From the NCBI GenBank assembly GCA_964019055.1, contig OZ025222.1, forward strand, positions 10,209,043 to 10,273,042: a DNA stretch of 64,000 nucleotides, given 5' to 3'. The stretch's first letter is position 1. The number at the start of each line of letters is the position of its first letter. A program made the translations under genes and the position numbers. The stretch is from Anthopleura xanthogrammica (lineage: Eukaryota > Cnidaria > Anthozoa > Actiniaria > Actiniidae). This document shows, in pieces, positions 13,485 to 25,680 of the stretch. Below the pieces are notes generated by a model. It made no database searches. It was not told where the DNA came from and was given only the letters and a program-made list of their open reading frames with translations.

Positions 13485-13682
13485 AATAACAAAATAACAA
13501 ATAGGAATTAATTAGAAATGTTTTCCTATATTTGGATTATAAAGCCCCCTAGATTGATGAGAATAACTGTTTAGTAATATACCAACAAGATTATCTCAAA
13601 AATATCAGTCTATACCTTCAAAACAGTGAAATAATTACATCTGTTTTGCAAAAATAATTAATTCCTATTTGTTATTTTTTTA
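13485..13682. mobile_element. small foldback/MITE
   Basis: AAAATAACAAATAGGAATTA at the left is mirrored by TAATTCCTATTTGTTATTTT at the right, about 200 bp in all. The interior is AT-rich and non-coding. Confidence 0.7.
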
Positions 13683-13689
13683 TATTCGT

Positions 13690-15340
13690 ATGACAGCCTT
13701 CTTGCAATTAGGGATAAATATATTGATTATTTAACGCATTATTATCGTTTACTGCTAAAACTAGTTTCAGTACAAAAAACTATCTTCACACACGTGCGTG
13801 CGTTTTCTATTTCTTTATTCAGTGCTTTTTAGGAATATTGAACTGTTTGCATGAGATATTCATTATACTCTTGCTCACGAGCACACATTTTATCACCATG
13901 TGTAAGCATGGGCTCCCTGTGGTGAAATAGCAACGCTTGGGCTACCTGTGTCCTTATGTAACACAGGAAGCACCTGCTCTGAATTTCTCTCTTTTGTTTC
14001 TTTTTCTAAATTTTATGAAATAATCAAACTTAATCGTAGTTGAAATGAAGGATACTTATAGAGACAGTTGGTTTCAAAACGTATGAGTAAAATAGAATTG
14101 CTACTACGCATAATATATCCTATCTATAATTTCCTTCTGGAAGATCAGAAGAGATCACATTGTATCTATCAAATACAAACTATGAGTCAGTGTGCAACTT
14201 TAAGCACATCAAATCGAAGACTTTTAGTTTCAATGACTTCCTTCTAACATATCATCTAAAACATATCAAGGTGCCAAATGTTTGTAGATATTTTGGAATC
14301 CTTTCAGCATTTTTGTGTTGATTATTCTGGTGGTTGCGTATCAGCTAAAATTGAATTAATATTTCAGAAGGGAAAATAGACGAATTCCACAATGGCTGCA
14401 CGCAAAAACACAATGAAACAATTTCACTCAATTCAAATGAAACAAAGTTTCAAAAAAAAAAATTAAAATTTTTGGAAATATTTTTTTTTCGCAATGTAGA
14501 ATTTATTCTCATCATAATAATTCCATTTTTCTGTTTCTGTTTTACAGTTTCTAGCTTTTTTAACCTCAATTCCTGCTGTCAAAGGATAGGTTTTGGAATA
14601 TTCGAGACTTCAGACTATTAAAAGCCATCTGCCGGAACTAAAACATATACAAACTATAACACGCATTCTGATTGGACAATACTTTACTACCTGCTTGTGG
14701 TAAATAAAACAAAGATTCTGATTGGCTGAGCTATGTCATTAGCATATCTTCCAGGTGCTTTCTATTTTTGCTTTGCTACAGTTTGATTGTTGAATTCTCA
14801 ACAAGCCAAATATAAATATATTCTATTTTATATACATCGTGTAAGTAGATTCACAATTCTGCAGTTAAACCAGATTAAAATACGAGAAATTCATCGCTGT
14901 TCACGTTGAATCCGGAAGCAGAGAACAGCGGAAGTGCGAATAACATAGTCAACTAATATTCTTTTTTTGGAAGAATTGTTTTCTTAACGTTTGAAAATTA
15001 TAAACTTTCTCTTTGCACTCTAATAAACCGGGTTTGTTTTTTCTTTCGAATTTAGCATTAGTAAATTTTGTAGCTTTTTGGCTTTAAGATTATTTTAGCA
15101 GGTTTTGTAAGCTCGTAAGCAAAGAAAAGCTGATTTGAATCTAGTCCACTCAATGACGCACATTTAAAACCATTTTTCTGTTCATGCTTAAGTACAAAAT
15201 CATATTTGCTAAATTTATTTAAGCCGGTGGTTTTTGTTTTATTATTTCTACTAATGAATAAGAAACCAAGTCTTTGTGCTTCATTCCTATTTTCCAGTTG
15301 AACATAAAAAAATAGATTTATTGTTCAGTAATATTTATAT
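13690..15340. other. no gene seen
   Basis: AT-rich intergenic sequence. Near 14.64-14.76 kb two stretches share the ATTCTGATTGG motif (inverted CCAAT), also seen elsewhere in the window. I find no exon. Confidence 0.4.
15317..15322 (-). terminator. polyadenylation signal for member 3
   Basis: AATAAA on the minus strand lies about 26 bp downstream of the stop codon of the gene at 15348-16064, which is a plausible distance. Confidence 0.5.
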
Positions 15341-15347
15341 TTTGACA

Positions 15348-16064
15348 TTAATTTGAAGCGATTTCACTGATCTCGTCCTCTTCTTCAACTACAGACAACT
15401 CGATCAGACTCGAACCACTCGTGATTGGCGGTTTCTTGTACAAATTTTTAATATCAGAACGTCTTTTCCCGTTGCTGTGATGCTCGTTTGACTGTGAATT
15501 TTCAATTTCTACAGTGGCTTCAGTGTTTGGTTCGAGAGCATTTTGCTCATTCATTCGTTCGCGTTCCATTACTTGTTTATGGTGGTGAGCTTGTTTTGTG
15601 GCTAATGATGGCCGCGATGATCTCTGATTTCTCAAGCAAAGATAGAAGGCTCCAACGAATATAATCAACCCAATAGTAGCCACAACTCCGAGTACAGCAG
15701 GATTCATTCCTTTTGTCTCATTTATCGAGTCCAAACTCCGACATTTTCCATCTTTGCATGTCTGGTTCTTATAACATTGTGACTCATAAACACATTCTTG
15801 TATTCTATTTTGGTTTATGGTTTCCAGTGTACACGGTGGTTGAACACAACTGCATTTTCCTAGAGTACACGACTCGCCGTATTCCTTATCACAGTCTAAA
15901 TCCGAAGAACATAAGCCATTGCAAGCCTTACGAGAAAGACAAAGTCTCTCGCAGCAACGCTTTCCATGGACACAGTCACTCGATACGATACAAAACTTGA
16001 CAGCAACTGTAACCGTGCCAAATAATGCCACAAAAAGCACAAAATATAATATTTTTTTATCCAT
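15348..16064 (-). CDS. cysteine-rich single-pass membrane protein (family member 3)
   Basis: A 238-codon intronless frame. The signal peptide is MDKKILYFVLFVALFGTVTV. The ectodomain has C-x5-C-x5-CC-x3-C-x5-C-x3-C-x5-C-x7-C-x4-C, the framework of members 1 and 2 with two spacing changes, then a second set (QECVYESQCYKNQTC). A transmembrane helix (PAVLGVVATIGLIIFVGAFY) is followed by a short basic/acidic tail with SLIELSVVEEEDE near the end. The tail lacks both PPxY and the TTV terminus, so it diverged from members 1 and 2 mainly on the cytoplasmic side. A poly(A) signal follows closely, which supports a single-exon gene. Function unknown. Confidence 0.8.
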   Translation of the reverse strand: MDKKILYFVLFVALFGTVTVAVKFCIVSSDCVHGKRCCERLCLSRKACNGLCSSDLDCDKEYGESCTLGKCSCVQPPCTLETINQNRIQECVYESQCYKNQTCKDGKCRSLDSINETKGMNPAVLGVVATIGLIIFVGAFYLCLRNQRSSRPSLATKQAHHHKQVMERERMNEQNALEPNTEATVEIENSQSNEHHSNGKRRSDIKNLYKKPPITSGSSLIELSVVEEEDEISEIASN

Positions 16065-16069
16065 CTAGA

Positions 16070-17298
16070 CGAGGGATTCGTCTCTCTTCATCCTGAATGT
16101 TGGCTGTTCTGGTTCTTCTGCCTTTTTAACTGCAGGTGTTCAGATATTTAATATCGTCGCTTTCGACAATGCATTTAACCGAGTGATAAGCAGAATGTAA
16201 ATACGTGATAGGTATCTCGCGTCGTCCTAGTTGATAATTACCTCAATAACACTGGTGTTATCTTTCTGTGTAAGCATTATTCCACTAAAATATTATTTTA
16301 CTTAAAACGATGCCAAGAAACCACTTGTGAGAGGTTTATCTTTTAAGCGAGGTCTTTTCTACCAAAACAGAAGTTGTCACGCGATCTTTACGCTTCATCA
16401 ATTACGCGTGACATATTTGCGTGCTATTTGCACGTGCGCACGCTAAATCAAACCACAACTTACTAACTCCTCACACAAATAAATATAATACATATATATA
16501 ATAAATATATATATTAAAAAATGAAAAATTAAGCTCAAGTCGTTCAAGTTCGGTCAGTATGTGATTAATTTGTCCCCTTTTTCTGGATATTTGATAGATT
16601 GTGTTCGCAGAAAGCACAAGGTTCAATACAACGGCAAAAATCCATAGCTACGTTAAAACATTTATCGTTCAAAGTGATTGACAAAAAGTCAATTTAGTGC
16701 TAGGTATTTGAAAGAATAGGTAGATTGTAGGTTGGATATTCACATTATACAACAGGATAATCCTCTTTGATGAGACTTTGTAACAGAACGTAACCAAAGA
16801 CAACCTTTTTGACAATAAAGAATTTTATTATTCAAAAGAGATGCTTTACATTTGTAAATACTATTGTTCAACTCACATCAGACTATGATTGGTTTTTTGT
16901 TCCTGCTAGATTGGGAATCTTTTTACTATCGGTACAATCAACCAAGCCGTCTGGTTCATGAGTGGAGTGGATTGGAGCATTGCAAGGCATCGTGCTGCGT
17001 TTGAACCTATCTGTGTCATGACAAAACAGAAGCAAATTCAGTCACATTAATTTTTCTTATGAAAAGAAAGTTAACCCTGATTTACAGCACGAACTAAAAG
17101 GATGAGCGCCTTGTCTTAAGCACGTTCTTTTCATTCTAATTTTCTTGACCTCAGCTCATCCATTCCACAGACTTTTCCTTAGAAGGTTAAGTTGATAAGT
17201 CAAATTATTCTTTGCATTTTGGAATGTTTTTAAACATATCAACACCAAAAACCAAATCTAGTCAAAATACACTCCAAAGTTCAAATCACTAACCCTAA
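16070..17298. other. no gene seen
   Basis: Intergenic AT-rich sequence with a short TA-rich tract near 16490-16515. No recognisable exon or element. Confidence 0.4.
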
Positions 17299-17304
17299 TT
17301 TATT
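17299..17304 (-). terminator. candidate polyadenylation signal for the PY-motif protein
   Basis: AATAAA on the minus strand, about 115 bp downstream of the stop codon at 17420. Confidence 0.35.
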
Positions 17305-17419
17305 TTAAGTCAGTTATTTTGACAATTCGTAAAGAAATACGTTGATCATTCACAGATTTGAACTTTTTCAGTCAATTTTGAAGATTTTTACAGTAGCTCA
17401 GTGTTTCGTAATGAATATT

Positions 17420-17902
17420 TCAGCTATTACTCAATCCCGCGGGATTCTGCGGGACAGTGCCCGCAACTTGTCCACTCATAACTTCTTCGTACGAGGGAGG
17501 GAATTCATAAGGAGGAGGTTCGGTGTTTAAAAAGACAACACTCTCGTATCGAGGTAGTGCAGATGAACGTTCAAAACTCTCTAACATTATAGACCTCTGG
17601 CTTCTTAAACTCTCCGACCTCCTGGCGATTGATCTCCGATGGCTGCCCGAAGACCTTCCGAATCGTCTCCGATACCTCGGCGATCGTAACTGCCAAACAT
17701 AATAACAAATTATAGCCATAAAAAGCATGATTGCCAGGATAGTTCCGATAGTAAGTTCTGAAGAATGATTCTTAGCGAAATTCCCTTGCAAACGTGGTGT
17801 TGTTCGTGGAGCGAGGGAGGTAGCGTTCACGACGATGTTCGCCGAAAATCCTCGGTTCTTAAGTCGGGTCTTCTCTAAAATGTTCAGTTTTCGCATGTTC
17901 AC
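17420..17902 (-). CDS. small single-pass membrane protein with three PY motifs
   Basis: A 160-codon frame. The N-terminus (about 50 residues) has no signal peptide or cysteine domain. One transmembrane helix (IGTILAIMLFMAIICYYVW) lies near residues 52-70, followed by an Arg/Ser-rich segment that predicts a cytoplasmic C-terminus. The tail holds LPRY, then PPPY and PPSY within 10 residues (PPPYEFPPSYEEVM), a strong tandem WW-domain-binding arrangement as in NEDD4-family adaptors. It lies in the same cluster and strand as members 1-3. It could have an upstream exon adding a signal peptide, but I saw none. The C-terminal SNS is not a clear PDZ ligand. Likely a ubiquitin-ligase adaptor by architecture; this is inference. 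Confidence 0.7.
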   Translation of the reverse strand: MNMRKLNILEKTRLKNRGFSANIVVNATSLAPRTTPRLQGNFAKNHSSELTIGTILAIMLFMAIICYYVWQLRSPRYRRRFGRSSGSHRRSIARRSESLRSQRSIMLESFERSSALPRYESVVFLNTEPPPYEFPPSYEEVMSGQVAGTVPQNPAGLSNS

Positions 17903-17904
17903 AT

Positions 17905-18639
17905 CCTACTTGTTTACAAGTTCATTAAAGTAATCTTCTTTTCTTTTGTTGCATTCTCTTCTCTACCAACAGTAGCGTAGCTCACAACAAAGTAAAAAAA
18001 TAAGCTGTTTTAGATTCTTATTCTGCAACAGAAAATTTCACCAGATATGTACTGATGTGCTCTGTGACCAAAACTTGTCTAGATGCACGTTTTTGTGCTT
18101 TACATTCAAGACTACATACCAAGTACTCGGAACTGTTTCTTGATGCTGCGTATACCGAGCAGAACACAACCTCAACGGTCCTTTAAACAATCGTTCCTGT
18201 AACTGCCTTTACAAAGATGGTTTATATGAAGAAGAACTACTGCATATCACAGGATAATTAGCAACAGTAATAAGTATCTCACAACCCCTTCATTAACACA
18301 ATGTGTACCATCAATAATGACTGAAATTATCGATCTATAATATATGTACATTTGATGAGTAATAACTAATCACGATGTAATCAAGACGACTGATGCTTAC
18401 GGGGAAGAGCTGCGTATATATAGTTCGAGTCACGAGGTTACTGGACAGCACGGGTGGTCAAGGTGCGATGGTAATGCGTCGCCTCTCATCACTGGAAAAA
18501 TCGTGCGCGCTTCAAATGATGGAAATATGTTGGACTTAAAGTGGCTACCTCCAACATATTTTCATGCCATGGAAGTGTCCAAAATATTGCAGGACTGACT
18601 TCCGACTATTCAGTTCCAACATCTCAAATCGATCGAGTT
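17905..18639. other. no gene seen; partial SINE head
   Basis: 18445-18493 (GGGTGGTCAAGGTGCGATGG, then GTCGCCTCTCATCAC) looks like a displaced 5' head of the SINE copy that resumes near 18640. About 145 bp of unrelated sequence with repeated CCAACATAT motifs lies between. A TATATATA stretch is at 18415-18422. Confidence 0.35.
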
Positions 18640-18790
18640 TGCTAGTGTCACTGCTCTGAGGTCGTGGGCTCGATCCCCGGAACCATCATCATACCAGTCA
18701 GTCCTCGGAGTTGCTTGTTTATTCTCTCCTGTGCTTCGAGGGTTTTCTCCAGGTTCTCCGGTTTTCCTTCCTCCACAAAAATCTTGGGAG
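18640..18790 (+). mobile_element. tRNA-derived SINE copy
   Basis: GGGCTCGATCCCCGG resembles a tRNA T-arm (B box). It is followed by the family body TTCTCTCCTGTGCTTCGAGG and GGTTTTCTCCAGGTTCTCC. Relatives lie at 34.3, 35.8, 51.5, 55.0, 59.0 and 63.0 kb. Confidence 0.65.
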
Positions 18791-19424
18791 AGGTAGGAAT
18801 GATATATTATTTTTTATCGCTCCAAGAGCATCACACTTTTAAAGGGTTCTTTAAAAGAGTATCCAGAACAAATCTACAAGTTGTTGTAACCAGTCCTTCA
18901 CTTAACGTGCGCGGACAAAAGAACCGTAAGCCCTGGGAACGAAATTCACAATCACGTGACTGATTGCCGGAACCCAAGGTTAAATTATTCAACAGATCAA
19001 ATCAACCTATTATGACAGGTGTCAGTCAAGATGCTAGTGACGTCAATCACCTTAGATTCATCTTTGGATAGTGAGATATTTTGTATCAATTAGCACCACT
19101 TACAAAATTGTACTGCAAACAACAGAAAGGGAAGCCGTGTGACAGTAATATTCAGTGACCAAACGCACTCAGTCACGAAGGACGAAACATTTGATTAAAT
19201 TCGTAACAGCTACCAGTAACCTGTCTTGGCTCGCTAATTTGGAAAAAAAATTGTCGCTTCAAATATACTGATATGATATGTATGGATATCAAAAGTATAT
19301 CATAAATCATGGGATATCATCCCTGATATTTTTTCAGAGAGCCTTAGTGATATACAACTTTAATAGAATATCAGGGATGACTCATAATTGCTCAAGTGGC
19401 CATAATTTTTGCAAATGGCTGTAA

Positions 19425-19552
19425 TAGACCCCTTGCAGCACGTCGCAATGCAGCTCAATTTTGAGGACAAAACAATAGGTTTCCAACTCTCAGGAGATTG
19501 AAATTCTTTTGTTTTGTTCTTCAAATTAAGCTGCTTTGACGTCACGTGAAAG
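19425..19552. mobile_element. short inverted-repeat element
   Basis: Begins TAGACCCCTTGCAGCACGTC and ends TGACGTCACGTGAAAGAGGTCT, with imperfect inverted ends. Inner arms around GAGGACAAAACAA and TTGTTTTGTTCTTC are also complementary. Confidence 0.5.
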
Positions 19553-19557
19553 AGGTC

Positions 19558-19589
<32 letters not shown>

Positions 19590-19755
19590 CAAAATCCTGC
19601 AACTTTGGATATACATATATATATATATATATATATAATATGTCTTTTGTTCTTGAGAGACGAAACAATAGAGGAACAAATCATATATATATATATATCG
19701 AAAGTTGCAGAATTTTTTTGGTTAGGTATATATATATTATATATACATATATATG
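19558..19755. repeat. (TA)n microsatellite cluster
   Basis: Four TA-rich tracts separated by copies of a short sequence (CCTGCAACTTTGGATATACA and its inverse CGAAAGTTGCAG), making a palindromic TA cluster. Open frames rich in Ile/Tyr here are artefacts. Confidence 0.8.
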
Positions 19756-19759
19756 AACA

Positions 19760-22110
19760 GCAAGAGGGCATGGTCTGGTTAAGATCTTTAATTCTTGATG
19801 GCTTCAGTCGCCTGTGATGCAAATGCCACCATCTTCCAATCGACACTGAACCACATTCTTGTCGTTCAAACATTTTCATCAATGACATTGACGAGTTTGA
19901 AATCCCAGCCATCATTTACGGTTGTAAAAATTCAAATTCTCTGACTTCAGTTATAAAAAGCCTATTTTTGAATTTTTCAGTGGTTTGAGATGATGGCGAC
20001 CACATTGACTGGGAAGTTGTCCCAAATTCCCGCCAAAACCAGTATTCGAGGTCTTAAAATAGCACGGCTAACTTCAAGGTCATATGTATATTCTCGTCAT
20101 TTGGTAACAATCGAATTTGAAGTCGTCGTAATTTTCAGAGACCAAAACATGAAAAAGGGCGCGAAAAAATGTGTTGTTTGAATCACGTGATGTACAACAC
20201 ATTCCACAGGGATCCCAAGTGTAATTGTTGATGTGGTGTGTTTCAGACCCCCCTCCAGGAAGTCCTCAAAGGCTGTTGGCTAATTAATATTGTATGTCAA
20301 ATGCTTGAATCATTTTCCGTTAAAAATATGGCTTTCCTTATCTCTTGTATCATATAAGCAGTGAAAGCATGTTTTAAAGTGATTTGGCTGCGATTACATC
20401 TGTAAAAAAGTCCCCGAGAAAGCTCCTCGCTCGTTGAAACCCAACGAGAAAAACCCATGAGTGTATTTACAAAGACAAGCAGTAATACACTCCTACTGTG
20501 CTGAACAAACTACATCAAAGAAAAATCTTTAATTTGTTAAGTCTCTGGAATTTTCTTTAAAGGATAACTGGGAAAAGACCCAAGTTTTTTTAGCCTCGTA
20601 TCTGAGACTCAGCTATCGCGGTCATTGAAAGTTCGGTCAAACATGATAAAAAAAAGAAATTTCTTTTGGCTTTAAATTAGTGCTAAAAATTCATCTCTCA
20701 TCAATTTTATTACCACAATATATGATCTATTCTGGAAGAACTAGCCTTAACAAGTTTAAATTATAAGAGCATTATGTAATTTTTGTCAAAATGTGTGTTG
20801 AGTAAGAAAGTTATCTCGTCCTTGATTTGAATCATTGGTCGCCATACAGACAAACCATGCTGGTAAACAGCAGCAACCAGATTGTCTTATGGTTAACAAC
20901 AGATGTTCTCTTCTCTCTCAACTCGTCCTTGTCTCGGAGAAAAACTCAAAAAATTTTCCAACGTGTTTAACACTTTGAAAAACGGTTTGATTTTGGATGA
21001 GAAACCCTTGATTGTGAATGGTAAAGATCTGTATTTGTTATTCCAAGTGTGTTGTGATAAAAAAGTAATGACGTCATTACGAAAACACCAGCAAGTTTGA
21101 AATCAGCCAACCATGGCTAACTTTGCTCATATTTAATAGCATTACGGATAGTTCGGTTCGTCCAAGGGTTTTCGCTAATCTTATTAGTGAAAGTGGTGAC
21201 GAGTGATTCGGAAAAAAATTCATAATAAGAAGATTGGATAGGAGTTGGACGTACGCACAGAGGTTCAAATTGAAACCTGAAAAAGAAGATCTTTTCAAAA
21301 TGCCAAATTGAATTAGGTAAACTGTTGGTACTGATTTCTCTGAGTATTTTGTTATTTTTATTCATCATATCGTCGCACTATAATATTCCATAGGTTAGTT
21401 GTGGTAAAACCTGTTATATGCCCGATTTGTCTACCATTTCACTGATTTCCATATCATAATACAACAGTAAGATTTCTATATGATAGTTGACAAGGCTCGG
21501 CTAATGTAGATAAACTCTGCATACTAACAAGAGTGCTATTGGTCGTTAGGTTCTACCAAGCGAATGGCATCAGGGTATTCACTGAGTAACCAACAGATAC
21601 AAGTTGAACACCAGAACAGATATTCCTGATAGAACTGAGAATACGGCTTCTTTTAAACACCCGGCTAACAAGAGAATTACAAATAAAGCCGATTTATCGG
21701 CTAGCTCAGCTGTCACAGTCCTATTAGAAAACAAGCTACAGTTATTGGATGAGAAGCCAACACTGAAAACCATCATTCCAAGAGCGATTCGAATTGAGGC
21801 GCGAGTTCAGCTTCGTCTTCGCTGGATTTGATGTTTTTACTCTTGCGTACTGCAACTTTACTATCAAACTGAGCGATAACAATCGAAAGAGATCTTAGTT
21901 CAGCCAACAGGGACAAATTTAGCTGGTTTACATTAAGCTCTGTGGTCTAAATCGCGGATAACTAGACCGTGGAAAAAGAAAAACAAGGCACACCACCGTT
22001 AGTCTAAAGATGTACGCCAAGATACTTCGCTTAAATATGTATGGAGTGAGAGCGAGTGGTAAATTATTGACTATCTGCATTTCGTTCTCGCTCAGTACAA
22101 CAGATGTTTA
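19760..22110. other. no recognisable gene
   Basis: Intergenic region upstream of the plus-strand gene at 22192. Open frames of 60-80 codons show no motif or splice support. Confidence 0.4.
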
Positions 22111-22191
22111 GCTGGCTGAATGCTGGCGATTCATTCAAGTTTTTCATCACTAACTCGAACAAGACTTATGGTCAACAAACATCTAGTGCTT

Positions 22192-23421
22192 ATGGAATCA
22201 GGGGGATTTTTTTACGTTCTATTTTTTCTATCTGTTCTCTCTTTATTGGGGATTTCAACATCTTCAAGTCAGAAACAAAACATTTATTGTAATGCCACGA
22301 TTCATTGTAGAATCAATGTCAGTGCTATGAGCAATTTTTCCGTTTGCTGTGATAATATTTGTCGATTAAGGACAGATTGTCGACTCAACTCCTCTTCTGA
22401 CACCAATTCTAGCTCTTCCAACCCAAATAATTTTATCAAAGACTCCAGCGAAAACACTGGAAATTCAAGTAACATGATTCGAAATAACACAAGATCGGAC
22501 TACACTGGTCAATCGAATACAACTGTTAATCAATCACTTTCTTGTTTCAAAGACAGCGACTGTATTTCTCCTAAAATATGTATTTCGCTTGACTGTTTGA
22601 CAAATAGTCCGAATGACAAGATTCAAGACTGTAAAAGTTGTGAATCAAGCGATTGTAAAGACGGTAGTTGCTATAATATGACTAGCACGGTTCTTCCTAC
22701 AGAGACTACGACCAAAGGATCTATAACAACTCTGCAGCTTGTGTTATTATTCGGTTCAATGGGAGGAATCTTCATTTTTATTGTCATTGTGTATTGTGTA
22801 AAAACTTTTACGGATAACCGTCAAAGGCAATATTTATTGAAACATGGAGTTTGGGAAAATCCACCAAATAAAGACGGCAAGGAGAAAGGAGATGTTGATG
22901 CTAAATCTGATGCGAGTAGGCAACAAAGGAAGCTGGAAGTGCCAACCATCACTGTGGAAACGGAAACAGATTCTAAGAGGAAGAGAAAAAACAAAGAGAA
23001 TTCAAAAGATGAAGTAACAGACACAGAAGGGCTGGAAGAATTCGCTGTACAACAGGACAGCAAGAACCAAAAGGTAACTGAAACAGATCAAGGTAGCCTG
23101 AATATAAAGTTAGAGGCAAATCATTGCACAAAGAATCCATATTCTGCTAAAACAAAAATTGGCCAAACAATAGAATCAACTAAAAATATAAGGATGCCTA
23201 CTGGCTCAGCTGGCTGGGACAATAACCATGAGAATACGCCTTTCACAGAATCACCAAAGCAAAATAGATTTGGCAATCTAAGAAAAAATAAAGACAGATC
23301 GCCTACTAAAATCATAGCCAATGGCACGCCAGAGAAATCTTCGAGATTTGGCAAACAGAAACAGAATTCAACTTCTGTACAACTCTGTGAACCGGAGAAT
23401 TTCAGTGATTTTGGAATGTGA
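22192..23421 (+). CDS. cysteine-containing single-pass membrane glycoprotein (family member 4, diverged)
   Basis: An intronless frame on the plus strand, opposite to its neighbours. An upstream in-frame Met at 22120 exists, but MESGGFFYVLFFLSVLSLLG at 22192 gives a typical signal peptide. The ectodomain starts C-x6-C, then CC-x3-C-x5-C. After an Asn/Ser-rich stretch with many N-x-S/T sites comes C-x5-C-x5-C-x4-C (CFKDSDCISPKICISLDC), clearly echoing members 1-3, then CKSCESSDCKDGSC. A transmembrane helix (LVLLFGSMGGIFIFIVIVYC) is near residues 182-202 of this start. The tail is long, charged and Lys/Glu/Asn-rich, with no PPxY and no PDZ-like end (DFGM). It is probably a distant paralogue with a mucin-like insert. 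Confidence 0.72.
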   Translation: MESGGFFYVLFFLSVLSLLGISTSSSQKQNIYCNATIHCRINVSAMSNFSVCCDNICRLRTDCRLNSSSDTNSSSSNPNNFIKDSSENTGNSSNMIRNNTRSDYTGQSNTTVNQSLSCFKDSDCISPKICISLDCLTNSPNDKIQDCKSCESSDCKDGSCYNMTSTVLPTETTTKGSITTLQLVLLFGSMGGIFIFIVIVYCVKTFTDNRQRQYLLKHGVWENPPNKDGKEKGDVDAKSDASRQQRKLEVPTITVETETDSKRKRKNKENSKDEVTDTEGLEEFAVQQDSKNQKVTETDQGSLNIKLEANHCTKNPYSAKTKIGQTIESTKNIRMPTGSAGWDNNHENTPFTESPKQNRFGNLRKNKDRSPTKIIANGTPEKSSRFGKQKQNSTSVQLCEPENFSDFGM

Positions 23422-23429
23422 AGTACAGC

Positions 23430-25610
23430 ATGCAGTGACAGGTCGGTGTACCGGAGATGGTGTACCGGGTCTATATAGCACTGCTGCTGTTGCTGCTGCT
23501 GTTGGCCACATTTGCCCAAACTGTTTCTAAACAAGAATTGCATTATACTGATGCATTATACTGATCCCTACTTATCTTTTCTTGGAAATTTGTAGCGAAA
23601 TTTCGAGGTTTTCCAGCGCTTGTTTTTTTAGCGAGATATTTTGAAAGCGATGGAATTGTTTACAAATTGAATTAGATTTGAATTTTTACCCACTTAGGAA
23701 AGAAGGAAAATATTGTCTGGTTGCACGAGCAGAGGATGTCAAACCTACTGACTGCCTGAAGTAGAATCGACGGGTTATTCGTCAAATTTGTTAGTATGAG
23801 CGATTTGTATCACATGGCTAATACAATGCCACTGGACGTACACTGACTTAAGTGAATTGAAAATAATTTAAACTCTCTCGGAAGCATATAGGAGAATTGT
23901 GTAAATAGACAAACAGTTGTCTGCACATAATGAGCAAATGAATTTCCTTGGGAGAATTTTACAGGGAGAAGTCAGGAACAAGAACACGTTAAGCAGCTAA
24001 ACATTTCAGCTGGTTTACGGAGAAGTCCATGAATGGTGGGTGTAGCGTGTTCGTTCAAGGCTACTTTGAAATATTAGCTCAATTTGGGTTATTTGTTGGC
24101 CAATTTATACGAACCGTTCCCATTAGGATGAAGTAACCTCAAATCTTTCATCCTTACAACTATTCAACAAAGTTGCATATTTACTTTTTTTGAGGAAGAC
24201 GGCTTAGAAGGTGAAGAACGTTTATGCGATTACACTAAAATTATGGGATTCAATTTGTACAAGATTATAGACATCATCAATGATCGAAAGAAGAAAAAAA
24301 TCATATAACAACACGAGAATATATCTAGAGAATCTGAATGAACCATGTTGGCATGCAAATGTAAAGCCACAAGCCTATTCTCGAAGGGACCGCATTTGCC
24401 GTGTGGGCTAAATACACTGTCTTATAAATAAAAAATGAAAAACAGCGAAAATCAAAACAGTGTTTGGCATTCCTCGTGTGGAAAGTAAAGGTCTAGTCTA
24501 ACTCTGATTACGGTAGACCAACGTTTCTTTGTTTCGGAATCTCTCTGACAGAGTTCAAAGGAATTACATTGGTTTGCCGCGATATTGAAAGAAATCAGTA
24601 CAGTTTCATCTATGATCATCAAGCAAACAGTTGGTTAGAGAAAAGATTTGATTGGACGTGCAGGAAGGGAAGGGCTGCCAACAGCTGAACCAAACTTGAT
24701 GAGAATCAAATCTATGATCGATTCTTCACTGAAGTGAAAATCATGAATTAACCATTTGCAAAACAGTGGTTTTTCAACATAATTTTTTCAGTAGAACTAG
24801 GAATGGAATGAATCTTTTCTAATGAAAAAAAACAAATTACTACGTTAAAAAAAAGCAACCAGACAGATCTCTAAATGTTGCTCAGTAGTATGTGTTCAAA
24901 TATTCACTACTACAAACTCCTTCGTATTATTTAAGATTCCAATTTTCTCGCACGTTCTCAATGATACTATTTTGTCCAAGAGTTTATCAGGACCAATATT
25001 TATGATGACCAATATCCAGGGAACTACGGTATTTTGTAGTTAACGATGGTTTCTAAAATTAATAAGTTTTTATGCATGTAGCTAGTTGAGTTTATATCCT
25101 GGTATTTACCAGAAAACATGGGGAAATATTTATTGTTATATATATATTGAATACAAACGCCTGGGTCATCGGACAGCCGTTTTATATTTAGGAGGAAATA
25201 CCAAAGCAGAACTAAAAAGAGCTTGTAGTTCTATTTCGATTTTAGCGAAGACAAAGGCGAAACAAAAGTGAAATTCATGGTCGAGGAGTGTAAAGAATGA
25301 ATGAAGGAATGAAGGGATGTCTTATGTAGTGCCGACATCTGTTTTGGAATAAGTGCTAGTGTTATTTCCTTCCTCAAACAACAGTCAGGTGTTGACAGCT
25401 GTCATGTGATCTGTACATTTGGAACAACCCGATGGCTACATATCACGTGACATCTGTTTATAATACTCTTATAGTCAAGCCTTATCCCGTTCCCCACTCA
25501 TTCCCATAATCCTCTACAACATTAGCTACGTTAAGGCGTATGGGCAAGCTTACTGATAGGCAAACTCGTTGAGTGGGGGACGCGAGGAAAAGGAAATCTT
25601 TGACATGTGG
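23430..25610. other. no recognisable gene
   Basis: AT-rich intergenic sequence downstream of member 4. A few CAG/CTG triplets at 23480-23505. No exon recognised. Confidence 0.4.
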
Positions 25611-25680
25611 TCACGTGACGTGCTATCACGTGGTGGTCGCGTGACTTTTATCACGTGACATCCACGTGGTCATGTGACAT
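25611..25680. promoter_or_regulatory. clustered CACGTG E-box / CLEAR-like sites
   Basis: Within 70 bp: TCACGTGACG, TCACGTGGT, TCGCGTGAC, TCACGTGACA, CCACGTGGT and TCATGTGAC. TCACGTGA is the palindromic core recognised by bHLH-ZIP factors of the MITF/TFE/USF type. No adjacent gene is recognised, so the target is unknown. It could also be a decayed minisatellite. Confidence 0.45.
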
